Shown here: positions 17,905 to 26,916 of the stretch, one piece after another | Layout of the letters: every line of letters begins with the position of its first letter | Numbering within the stretch: position 1 is the first letter of the stretch | Source: CAVTWH01 sp963738365 | GTDB taxonomy: Bacteria > Actinomycetota > Actinomycetes > Mycobacteriales > Micromonosporaceae | Direction of reading: 5' to 3' | DNA length: 64,000 nt | NCBI GenBank assembly: GCA_963738365.1 | Contig: CAVTWH010000010.1 | Coordinates: 930,001-994,000 of the forward strand | The notes under the pieces: model-generated | What the model was told of the DNA's origin: nothing | Seen by the model: the letters and a program-made list of their open reading frames with translations, nothing else | Databases searched by the model: none | Position numbers and translations under genes: made by a program

Positions 17905-19379
17905 CCGGTCACCTCCACGGTTGCCCGGTGCGCCGTCAGGTAGTCGGCGGCCCGGAACCGTCGGGCGCGCATCCGGTAACTGAAGCTGTAGCTGGGCCAC
18001 AGGGCGGAGTTGCGCCCGGTGCGGTCGAGGTACCAGCTGACGCAGCCGCCGGTGAGCCAGACGGTGCCGCGCATCTTGCGGTCCACCATGGCGGTGTAGC
18101 GCTGCTGGGCCTGCGGGCTCGGCTCGATGGCGCCGGCCCCGGTGGCGTCCAGGTGGGCCAGTGCCTTGAGGATGTGGTCAAACTCCGCCTCGGCCATGAA
18201 GACCACCGAGTTGTGGCCGAGTCCGGAGTTGGGCCCCAGCACCAGGAACAGGTTGGGGAAGCCGGCCACGGCGGTACCCAGGTAGGCGGTCATCGAGCCG
18301 GCCCAGGCGTCGGCGAGGCTGCGCCCGTCCCGACCCCGGATCAGCCCGCCGATCGGCGGGTCGGTGGCGTGGAAGCCGGTACCGAAGATGATGGTGTCCA
18401 CCTCGTGCCGCACGCCGTCGGCGGTGACGATGCCGTCCGGCACGACCCGGGCAATCGGGGCAGTGACCAGGTCCACATTGGACTGCGACAGCGCCGGGTA
18501 GTAGTCGCTGCTGATCAGGACCCGCTTGCAGCCCAGCCGGAAGTCCGGGGTGAGCGCGGCGCGCAGCGCCGGGTCGGGTACCGAGGCGGCCAGGTGCCGC
18601 CGGCCCATCGACTCGGCGGCGGCCATCATCCGCGGGTGCCGGAAGCCCAGCGCCATCCCCTCCCGGGCCCAGTAGATCGCCGTCCGGGCCAGCCGCTGGG
18701 CCGCCGGTACCCGGGCGAACAGCCGCTGCTCGGCGGTGCGCAGCCGGCGCTGGCGGCGGGGCAGCACCCAGGAGGCGGTGCGCTGGAAGACGCTGAGCTG
18801 GCCGACCAGCGGCTGGATCCGGGGGATGAACTGGACCGCCGAGGCGCCGGTGCCGACCACCGCGACCCGACGGCCGGCCAACTCGTGCCCGTGGTCCCAG
18901 CGGGCCGAGTGGAACGTGGTGCCGGCGAACGACTCCAGCCCGGGCAGCTTCGGCACGGCCGGTTCGCTGAGTGGACCGGGGGCGGCGATCAGCACCTGGG
19001 CGGAGAAGTCCCCGCGCGGCGTACGCACCAGCCAGCGCCCGGCCGCGGCGTCCCAGTCGGCGCCGGTGACCTCGTGGCCGAGCCGCAGGTGCGGCAGCAG
19101 GCCGAAGCGCTGCGCGCAGTCGCGCAGGTAGGCCCAGATCTCCGGCTGGCTGGAGAACGACTCGCTCCACCGGGGGTTGGGCACGAACGAGTAGGAGTAG
19201 AGGTGCGAGGGTACGTCGCAGGCGCAGCCGGGGTAGGTGTTGTCGCGCCAGGTGCCGCCCAGTTCGTCGGCCTTCTCCAGCACCAGGAAGTCGTGGTACC
19301 CACGCTGCTTGAGGCGCAGCGCCGCGCCGAGGCCGCCGAAGCCGGCGCCGATCACGATGATCCGCACGGAGGTGGTCAC
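17901..19379 (-). CDS. Baeyer-Villiger/MymA-type flavin monooxygenase
   Basis: A 492-residue FAD- and NADPH-dependent monooxygenase. The FAD site GAGFGGLG is at residues 11-18 and the second Rossmann site VGTGASAVQ is near 180. The Baeyer-Villiger fingerprint FxGxxxHxxxW is present as FAGTTFHSARWD, and NTYPGCACDVPSHLYSYSF is typical of the MymA/EthA group. It opens an operon with an SDR and a hydrolase, and 42 bp separate it from the acyl-CoA ligase upstream. This set recalls the mycobacterial mymA operon (monooxygenase, lipase, SDR, FadD13), suggesting lipid or ketone oxidation at the envelope. Confidence 0.9.
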   Translation of the reverse strand: MTTSVRIIVIGAGFGGLGAALRLKQRGYHDFLVLEKADELGGTWRDNTYPGCACDVPSHLYSYSFVPNPRWSESFSSQPEIWAYLRDCAQRFGLLPHLRLGHEVTGADWDAAAGRWLVRTPRGDFSAQVLIAAPGPLSEPAVPKLPGLESFAGTTFHSARWDHGHELAGRRVAVVGTGASAVQFIPRIQPLVGQLSVFQRTASWVLPRRQRRLRTAEQRLFARVPAAQRLARTAIYWAREGMALGFRHPRMMAAAESMGRRHLAASVPDPALRAALTPDFRLGCKRVLISSDYYPALSQSNVDLVTAPIARVVPDGIVTADGVRHEVDTIIFGTGFHATDPPIGGLIRGRDGRSLADAWAGSMTAYLGTAVAGFPNLFLVLGPNSGLGHNSVVFMAEAEFDHILKALAHLDATGAGAIEPSPQAQQRYTAMVDRKMRGTVWLTGGCVSWYLDRTGRNSALWPSYSFSYRMRARRFRAADYLTAHRATVEVTG

Positions 19380-19421
19380 GCTTTGAAGTTACCAGCAGGT
19401 ACAGGTGGCGGGCGGCGCCGG

Positions 19422-21047
<1,626 letters not shown>

Positions 21048-21452
21048 CGCGGCCTCCTCGTGCCCGGCCCCCACCAGCGGGAATAGGACAGGACTGTACT
21101 GGCCGTCGGCTGCGAACGACAGGGATGTCCGGCACCGGCCACCGCGACCCGGCCCGCGGACGGGTGGCGGTCCCCCACCGCCACCCGTCCATCCCCGTCG
21201 GGCGCTGATCCCCTCCAGGACGCGGCCCACGGGGGCCGCACCGGTCGACGCCGGCGGCCCCTGCGGGGGCGCGCGTTCCGCGGGAACCGGCGCATCGGCG
21301 TCGTCCGGTGCGCTCGGCCGCACCCCGGGGTCAACGGTGGCTTGTCCGGTCCCGCGATCCTGGTCGGACCTGATCACCGTAGAGCTCCGTATTGGCTCCC
21401 CGGAAGGGCCAAATCTGGCTGGATTGGCTAGACCAATTTAGGATCTGTATTC
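21048..21452. promoter_or_regulatory. divergent promoter region with MocR-type palindromes
   Basis: A 405-bp region between fadD and the MocR-type gene. Two dyads lie close to the regulator start. One is ATTGG-N5-CCAAT at 21423-21437; the other is ATTGGC-N11-GCCAAAT at about 21391-21414. Both share the TTGGC/GCCAA half-site, so they are good candidate operators for autoregulation and for control of the lipid block. The fadD-proximal 300 bp are G/C-rich and show no convincing gene. Confidence 0.6.
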
Positions 21453-22874
21453 ATGGACCTGCACGTCAGCCTGGTTGACCGTCGAGACCTGGGCGGCCAG
21501 ATCTACACCCAGGTACGCACCGCCATCCTGGCCGGCCGGCTGCGCCCGGGTGAGCCGCTGCCCCCGTCCCGGGAGCTGGCCCGCCGGCTGGCGGTGTCGC
21601 GCAACACCGTCAGCAACGCCTACGACCGGCTGATCGGCGAGGGGTTCCTCACCGGCCGGGTCGGCGCCGGGACGTATGTGGCTGTCCATATCGGTAAGAC
21701 CTCCGGCGGGCGGGACCGGTTGCGTCGCCCGGGGCTGCGCCCCCGCCCGGTGTGGGAGCAGGTGCCCGACCCGTACCACGTGGACGGTCCGCCGCCCGCC
21801 TACGACTTCCGCAGCGGGATCCCCGACGCCCGGCTCTTCCCCTACCAGGCGTGGCGCCGGCTGCTCACCCGCGAGATCCGCGCGGCCACCGGGGTCGAGC
21901 GGATGTACCAGCACTCCGCCGGCCACCCGCCGCTGCGCGCCGCCATCGCCCGGCACGTCGGCGTGGCCCGCGGCGTCCCGGCCGACCCGGACGACGTGGT
22001 CGTCACCAGCGGCACCCAGCAGGCGGTGGACCTGGTGGCCCGGGTGCTGCTGGCGCCCGGGGACCGGGTGGCCGTGGAGGACCCGGGGTACTCGATCCCC
22101 CGCTTCGCGCTGCAGGCCCTCGGTGCCCGGGTGGTGCCGGTCCCGGTGGACGCCGAGGGCCTGGTCGTCGATGCGCTGCCGGACGACGTGAAGCTGGTCT
22201 ACGTCACCCCGTCGCACCAGTTCCCGCTGGGCATGGCGATGTCGCTGGCCCGCCGGATGGCCCTGCTGGAGTGGGCCCGGCACCGGGGCGCCGCCGTGCT
22301 CGAGGACGACTACGACAGCGAGTTCCGCTACAGCGGCCGCCCCATCGAGCCGCTGTACAGCCTGGACCGCCACGGTCACGTGGTCTACGTCGGTACCTTC
22401 GCCAAGGTGATGCTGCCGCAGCTGCGGTTGGGCTTCCTCATCGCGCCGCCGGAGCTGCGTCGGGCGCTGCACCGGGCCAAGTTCGTCACCGACTGGCACA
22501 GCCCGGTGGACGCCCAGGCGGCGCTGGCCGCCTTCATCGACGAGGGCGGCCTGGCCCGGCACATCCGCCGGATGCGGGCCGAATACCTGGCCCGGCACCA
22601 GCGCATCGCCACCGGGCTGACCCGGTGGTTCGGCGACCGGCTGCGGATGCTGCCGTCCGAGGCCGGCCTGCACGTCAGCGCCGTCACGCCGAACTCCACA
22701 GTGGACGGTGTGCTGACCGCGGTGGAGCAGGCCGCCGGAATCGGAGTGGCGGTCACCCCACTGTCCGCGTTCGCCGTCGGCGCGCCGGTGGCCGGCCTGC
22801 TCCTCGGGTACGGCGGGATCACCGTCCCGGACATCGACGAAGGGCTGCGCCGACTGGCGACCGTCCTGCCCTGA
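21453..22874 (+). CDS. MocR/PdxR-type PLP-dependent GntR transcriptional regulator
   Basis: A 473-residue fusion. Residues 1-75 are a GntR winged helix (QIYTQVRTAILAGRLRPGE, RRLAVSRNTVSNAYDRL). They are followed by a linker and a fold-type I aminotransferase-like domain with TSGTQQAVDL, DDYDSEFRY and the PLP-lysine region YVGTFAKVMLPQLRLGF. Such proteins sense PLP or amino-compounds. It is divergent from the fadD block and has paired dyads just upstream of its ATG. The target could be itself, the lipid block or both; no pdxST genes are nearby, which argues against a classical PdxR role here. Confidence 0.9.
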   Translation: MDLHVSLVDRRDLGGQIYTQVRTAILAGRLRPGEPLPPSRELARRLAVSRNTVSNAYDRLIGEGFLTGRVGAGTYVAVHIGKTSGGRDRLRRPGLRPRPVWEQVPDPYHVDGPPPAYDFRSGIPDARLFPYQAWRRLLTREIRAATGVERMYQHSAGHPPLRAAIARHVGVARGVPADPDDVVVTSGTQQAVDLVARVLLAPGDRVAVEDPGYSIPRFALQALGARVVPVPVDAEGLVVDALPDDVKLVYVTPSHQFPLGMAMSLARRMALLEWARHRGAAVLEDDYDSEFRYSGRPIEPLYSLDRHGHVVYVGTFAKVMLPQLRLGFLIAPPELRRALHRAKFVTDWHSPVDAQAALAAFIDEGGLARHIRRMRAEYLARHQRIATGLTRWFGDRLRMLPSEAGLHVSAVTPNSTVDGVLTAVEQAAGIGVAVTPLSAFAVGAPVAGLLLGYGGITVPDIDEGLRRLATVLP

Positions 22875-22990
22875 GCCGGGTGCGGCGACGGGTCCACACG
22901 CGACAGTCGGTTCTGCTACGGTCGGCCGCGGCGTACGGGGCGCCCGTCCGGGGCACCGCTGCGCCGTGCTCCGGAAGGCGGTACCCCCAC

Positions 22991-24499
22991 ATGCGCCTGC
23001 TCCCCCGACGCCCGCCCCGGCCGGCCCACGCCCGACGCCTGCGCCGGGCGGCTCCGGCCCGACGCCTGCTCGGGGCGGCGTGTGCCGTGCTGGTAGCGGG
23101 GACAGTTGCCGTGGCCGTCACGCAGCTCGACGGGCACGCCGGGACCGGTACCCCGGTGACCGGGTTCAGCGCCACCGACGTCGGCTTCGCCGAGGGCGTC
23201 ATCCTGCCGGACAACCTGGACCGGCGGCTGGACGGGATGGCCGGGTACGTGCCCGGGGCCGCCGCGCCGATCCTGCGGGTCGACCTGGACTGGTGGTACG
23301 TCGAGGATTGCCGGGGCTGCGCGCTGCGCTGGGACCGGCTGGACGCGGCCGTGGGCGGCGCCGCCGCCCGGGGCATGCGGGTACTGCTGGTGCTCGACTA
23401 CGCCCCGCCGTGGGCCAACGGCGGGCACGCCGACGACAAGTGGTTCCCGGTCGCCGACGCCGACTGGAGCTCCATCATCGACCGCACCGTGGCCCACGTC
23501 GGCAGCGCCGTGCAGGCCTACGAGGTGTGGAACGAGCCGAACAGCACCGCCTTCGGCAACTTCGCGACCGACCCGCTGCCCCGCTACTGGCAGCTGGTAC
23601 GCCTGGCGCACCAGCGGGTCCGCGCCGGCTGCCCGGGCTGTGTCGTACTGGCCGGCGGGTCGGCGTTCGGCGGCTCGGCCGGCAGCGAGTCGGGCGCCTG
23701 GCTGGACTGGGCGTACACCAACGGGTACGGCGCCGACTTCGACGCCGTGGCGCACCACCCGTACCCGGCGTGGAACTCCGGTTACGGGCCGGCCCGCGCC
23801 GAGTGCACCACCCGCTGGTGGAACATGTTCGGCCCGCCCGCCGAGAACCCCGCCTGCGGCGAACTGGCCTACGTGCACGCTGTGATGGTGCGCCACGGCG
23901 ACATCGCGAAGAAGATCTGGGCCACCGAGTACGGCTACCCCACCGGCACCGTCCCGCCGGCCACCATCCGCGACTACCTCGTGCAGGGCGTACGGATGTG
24001 GCGCGGCCTGACCTACACCGGCCCGCTCTTCCTCTACTCCTACCGCGACGCCTGCACCACCGCGACTGATCCGGAGTGCCACTTCGGGGTGGTGACCACC
24101 GACTTCGCCCCCAAGGAGCCCAGCTGGTCGGCGCTGTCCAGCGTGCTGCGCCCCGACTCGCAGGCCGCCCTGCGCAGTGGCGAGAGCCTGGCGCGGGTCT
24201 CCCCGCTGACCTCACTGGACGGCCGGTTCCAGCTGTGGCTGCAGGACGACGGCAACCTGGTGCTCTACCGCCGTACCGGCGCCGCACTCTGGGCCACCGG
24301 TACCCGTACCGGCGTCCACCTGGACAACCAGGCCGACGGCAACCTGGTCCTCTACCGCGCCGACGGCGGCGCCGTCTGGTCCTCCCGTACCGCCGGCAAC
24401 GGTCCCGCGACCCTCTGGCTCCAGCAGGACGGCAATCTGGTCCTCTACCGCAACCGCGACAACAAGCCGATCTGGGCCAGCAACACGGTCACGCCCTGA
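22991..24499 (+). CDS. secreted glycosidase-like protein with C-terminal B-lectin domain
   Basis: A 502-residue protein. An Arg-rich start and hydrophobic segment (LLGAACAVLVAGTVAVAV) form an export signal. A TIM-barrel glycoside hydrolase-like domain follows, with YEVWNEPN (acid/base Glu after Asn) and IWATEYGYPTG (likely nucleophile Glu), as in GH39/GH5-like clan A enzymes. Residues about 395-502 are a bulb-type mannose-lectin domain with three QxDGNLVLY repeats, ending PIWASNTVTP. Likely binds and cleaves extracellular polysaccharide. The ATG follows GGAAGGCGGT. A degenerate copy of its last codons occurs 200 bp downstream. Confidence 0.85.
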   Translation: MRLLPRRPPRPAHARRLRRAAPARRLLGAACAVLVAGTVAVAVTQLDGHAGTGTPVTGFSATDVGFAEGVILPDNLDRRLDGMAGYVPGAAAPILRVDLDWWYVEDCRGCALRWDRLDAAVGGAAARGMRVLLVLDYAPPWANGGHADDKWFPVADADWSSIIDRTVAHVGSAVQAYEVWNEPNSTAFGNFATDPLPRYWQLVRLAHQRVRAGCPGCVVLAGGSAFGGSAGSESGAWLDWAYTNGYGADFDAVAHHPYPAWNSGYGPARAECTTRWWNMFGPPAENPACGELAYVHAVMVRHGDIAKKIWATEYGYPTGTVPPATIRDYLVQGVRMWRGLTYTGPLFLYSYRDACTTATDPECHFGVVTTDFAPKEPSWSALSSVLRPDSQAALRSGESLARVSPLTSLDGRFQLWLQDDGNLVLYRRTGAALWATGTRTGVHLDNQADGNLVLYRADGGAVWSSRTAGNGPATLWLQQDGNLVLYRNRDNKPIWASNTVTP

Positions 24500-24574
24500 T
24501 CGACCTGGATCGCCTGCTGATCCGGCAGTTGCCGCGCGCGGAGCGCGACACCGTCCGGGACCCGCACCGCCCTG

Positions 24575-24657
24575 ATCCCTAGCGATGATCATGCGTTGGA
24601 TCGTCGACGTTCCCTCGCGGATCTCCAGGACCTTCGCACCCGCCACATACGCGCCAA
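24575..24657 (-). pseudogene. acyl-CoA dehydrogenase C-terminal remnant
   Basis: The minus strand encodes VGAYVAGAKVLEIREG then TSTIQRMIIARD, the highly conserved C-terminal motif of acyl-CoA dehydrogenases (EGTSxIQRxxIAR, where the Glu region is near the active site). Only about 28 residues remain, with no other part of the enzyme around. It is a decayed fragment left by a past rearrangement. Confidence 0.6.
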
Positions 24658-24673
24658 CCGATGGACAGCAATC

Positions 24674-24697
24674 CATCTGGCCAGCAACACGGCCTAA
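24674..24697 (+). repeat. degenerate copy of the lectin gene's 3' end
   Basis: CTGGCCAGCAACACGG followed by a stop repeats the last codons of the glycosidase-lectin gene (about 24470-24499). With one G restored it reads IWASNTA and stop, the usual end of a B-lectin domain. It is a scar of a duplicated or recombined lectin gene. Confidence 0.5.
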
Positions 24698-24950
24698 TGA
24701 TCGTCGTAGTGGAAGCGGCAAGCTAGCACGATGATCTGATCGCCTTCACCGATCTGATACACCAACCGATCCCGCTGGTTGATCCGACGCGACCAGACGC
24801 TGCCGTCGCCGTGCAGGCGCTCCGGCTTACCTCTTCCGCTGCGCGGATCGCGGCGAACCTCGTCGATGAGGTCGAGAGTCCTCGCTGCTTGGCGATGATC
24901 GTCTTTACCCACCAGGTCAGGTCCACCAGGCCGTTGGGGGCGAAGTTCAT
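24694..24950 (-). pseudogene. YoeB/Txe-family toxin, frameshifted
   Basis: An 85-codon mRNA-interferase gene broken by one missing base. The first 15 codons (MNFAPNGLVDLTWWVK) are in one frame. The rest (KDDHRQAARTLDLIDEVRR, KPERLHGDGSVWSRRINQ, DRLVYQI, CRFHYDDH) is in another. An AAA run (TTT on the plus strand, 24904-24906) that would need four As accounts for the shift. Family residues are kept (WSRRIN arginines, the HY pair at the end) and the repaired length equals YoeB's 84-85. It may be a real knock-out or a homopolymer read error. Only a stub of antitoxin-like sequence lies upstream. Confidence 0.8.
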
Positions 24951-25072
24951 GGAGCCGTCTCGGCCGCGATCTGCGCACGGACGTCGTCCAGGTCAACCTC
25001 GGTGACCTCACCCACCTCCGACGACCAGCAATTCGCCTGGCACATCGTGCCTGAGGAGCTGGCCGTGCTCAT
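24947..25072 (-). other. possible antitoxin 3' remnant
   Basis: A 41-codon reading ends in EVTEVDLDDVRAQIAAETAP, and its stop overlaps the toxin's ATG by 4 bp, the usual antitoxin-toxin coupling. No DNA-binding part is recognisable, so it is a truncated or unusual antitoxin. On the plus strand 25002-25106 holds a competing 34-residue frame (ending PEELAVLMRGGQRAANDR); neither is secure. Confidence 0.35.
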
Positions 25073-25159
25073 GCGCGGGGGTCAACGGGCCGCCAATGAC
25101 CGATGAGACCGGCTGTGGTCGATCCGTAGCACGTGAATGAGGCGAGGGGTCCGGGCGGG

Positions 25160-25882
25160 CTATCGCGGTGTCAGCACATAAAACTCACGGCCATCGGGGT
25201 CGGCCATGACCACCCAGCTGACCTCGCCCCGGCCGGTGTCGATGCGGGTCGCGCCGAGGGAGACGAGACGGTCGACCTCCTCCTGCTGATCACCGTCGAC
25301 GGGTGGAGCGAGGTCGAAATGCAGTCGAGTGTTCCCGGCCTGCGGCGTCAACCACGCACCGTCCCAGGAGATCTTCGGACCGCCCTGCGGCGAGCGGATA
25401 GCGGTCTGCTGACCCTGGTCCAAGACCAGCGGCCAGCCCAGCGCTTCACTCCAGAAGCGCCCGACCTCCGGTGAACCGGCGCAGGTAAGCTCTGCCAGGA
25501 ATCCGCAGCCGGCAAGCCAGTTGTTGCCCGGCTCGATGATGCAGAACTCGTTGCCTTCGGGGTCCGCGAGCACGACATGACCCTCGTCCGGGCGTTGGCC
25601 GACGTCGAGGTGCTCGGCACCGAGCGCGAGCGACCTTGCCACCGCCTGCTGCTGGTCCGCGAGGGACGTGCTCGTCAGATGGAAGTGCCTCTCGTACCGG
25701 CTGGACTTCTGCTCACGGGTCGGCAGAAATCGGAGACCGAACCCGGTGTCATCACTCGACAGGAGCGCGATGCAGTCCCGGGTGTCGTCGGCGATCTCCC
25801 AGCCGAGCACGCCGCCCCAGAAGCGCGCCAGCTGAAGTGGGTCGTTCGCATCGAAGCGAACCGCCAGGAGCTGACAGGTCAT
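25160..25882 (-). CDS. VOC-family (glyoxalase/bleomycin resistance-like) protein, two domains
   Basis: A 240-residue protein made of two tandem betaalphabetabetabeta (VOC) modules. The first begins CQLLAVRFDANDPLQLARFW and ends DPEGNEFCIIEPG; the second begins ELTCAGSPEVGRFWSEALGW and ends DPDGREFYVLTPR. Such proteins bind metal and catalyse varied reactions, or bind drugs. It lies in the rearranged region with no operon partner. The ATG at 25882 is 10 nt after GGAGGTG; a GTG four codons upstream is the alternative. Function unassigned. Confidence 0.85.
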   Translation of the reverse strand: MTCQLLAVRFDANDPLQLARFWGGVLGWEIADDTRDCIALLSSDDTGFGLRFLPTREQKSSRYERHFHLTSTSLADQQQAVARSLALGAEHLDVGQRPDEGHVVLADPEGNEFCIIEPGNNWLAGCGFLAELTCAGSPEVGRFWSEALGWPLVLDQGQQTAIRSPQGGPKISWDGAWLTPQAGNTRLHFDLAPPVDGDQQEEVDRLVSLGATRIDTGRGEVSWVVMADPDGREFYVLTPR

Positions 25883-26194
25883 TGCGCTCAGCACCTCCGA
25901 TCCGTCCGCCCAGACGTCGGACGAGGCACTCCGCGCCCAGCGAGAACGCTAGGGGCAGGGCGCCTGCCACGCCAGCGGATAAGTCAAAGGCGATGCTCGC
26001 CCACCAGCGCCGCAGTAGCGCCGCCGGCGAGTCTGGACACGAGCATGGCACGCGAGCTCAATTGGATCATGCCCTGACCGGGCGGTTTGCGATGGAGCGG
26101 GTGAAGGGAATCGAATTGGTGCGGCGGCGGTCCGGAGCGAGCGGCTTTGGTGGCCTAGGTTGGGTCAGGGCCGCATAAACCAACGAGGCCCCGA
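25883..26194. other. gene-poor stretch holding the tRNA-Gly 3'-end copy
   Basis: About 310 bp without a convincing gene. Its one clear content is the 21-bp copy of the tRNA-Gly 3' end at 26095-26115. The neighbouring bases 26080-26094 also resemble the sequence next to the intact tRNA. Confidence 0.5.
26095..26115 (-). repeat. putative attachment-site copy of tRNA-Gly 3' end
   Basis: Twenty-one bases beginning GAGCGGGTGAAGGG are identical to 29850-29870, which covers the acceptor and T-arm end of tRNA-Gly(CCC). Similarity continues imperfectly outward (GGGCGGTTTGCGATGGAGCG against GGGCCTTTGCGAGAGAGCG). A tRNA 3'-end duplication of this kind is the hallmark of site-specific integration. No integrase is present, so it would be a remnant att site. 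Confidence 0.6.
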
Positions 26195-26518
26195 TCAACT
26201 CGCGACGCGACGACGCGCCTGTTCCGCGTCATCCGTTTCGACGATCGGGGCATCCCGCATCTCGGTAGTCAGGACCGACAAGGCGCGCCGAACATCGTCG
26301 GGGCTGCGGTACCTGGTCGTGCTGGCGGCCAGGATCTCGCCGTCGCCAGCAACCAGGCGCCACCAGTAGCTGCGCTGCCCGCCACTGATCAACTCGAAGC
26401 GCACCCGCCGAGGCGGTCCGACAACCTCCGCCGGCTCACTGTCGGCCAGCATTGCATCGAAGTCCGGCGCAGTGATATCGAATTCGTCCAGTTCGTCGTC
26501 GCGCTCCATGCTGTCCAT
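26195..26518 (-). CDS. DUF1508/YegP-like small protein
   Basis: A 107-residue acidic protein. Residues about 37-85 (RRVRFELISGGQRSYWWRLV and ILAASTTRYRSPDDVRRAL) match the DUF1508/YegP fold. That fold has a beta-strand, the W-R-L pattern and a helix after a polar turn. The acidic N-terminal extension (MERDDELDEFDI) is extra. ATGs at 26521, 26518 and 26509 are all possible. It lies inside the putative tRNA-flanked island. Function unknown. Confidence 0.75.
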   Translation of the reverse strand: MDSMERDDELDEFDITAPDFDAMLADSEPAEVVGPPRRVRFELISGGQRSYWWRLVAGDGEILAASTTRYRSPDDVRRALSVLTTEMRDAPIVETDDAEQARRRVAS

Positions 26519-26521
26519 CAT

Positions 26522-26916
26522 CCGCCCTACTCGCCGACCAGCACACACCACCCGCGTGGATGTGACCCCCGACCGGCCGGTGCATCAAAACCCATCACCG
26601 CCGGACCCGGACGCCCACCAGGCTCACGAAACCATCGACCCGCCACCAGCCAACGGCGTCGGCAAACGGCCAAACGAGGGACGCGCGATACAACGAGCGC
26701 CGGAAGGCCCCGGGTCGCACGGGGTAAGGCCCACCCGGGTTCTGATCGCCTCTCGCGCAGCGGCCGCGGACTTGTTTTCGGTGGGACCTCGTTGGCCATT
26801 CGGCTGCATATATGGACGGGCATTGACCTGGCGTCGGGCGGCGGCAAGAATTCGGGCCGCTGATCATGCGTGGGACGCGTGGTGACTGCACAGATCGTTC
26901 ATGGGGGTTTGCCACA
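26522..26916. other. intergenic region upstream of the large secreted protein
   Basis: About 395 bp with lower G+C than the flanks and no convincing gene. The 26770-26820 part (TTGTTTTCGG, then GCATATATGG) is the best promoter candidate for the gene at 26917. Both strands show only short, poorly biased frames. Confidence 0.4.

Noticed and set aside
25752..26051. 99-codon minus-strand frame overlapping the VOC gene start
   Set aside because: It overlaps the VOC gene in another frame and has no ribosome site or domain.
26095..26115. Possible second tRNA-Gly gene
   Set aside because: Only the 3' acceptor/T-arm end is present; no anticodon arm or 5' half lies beside it.
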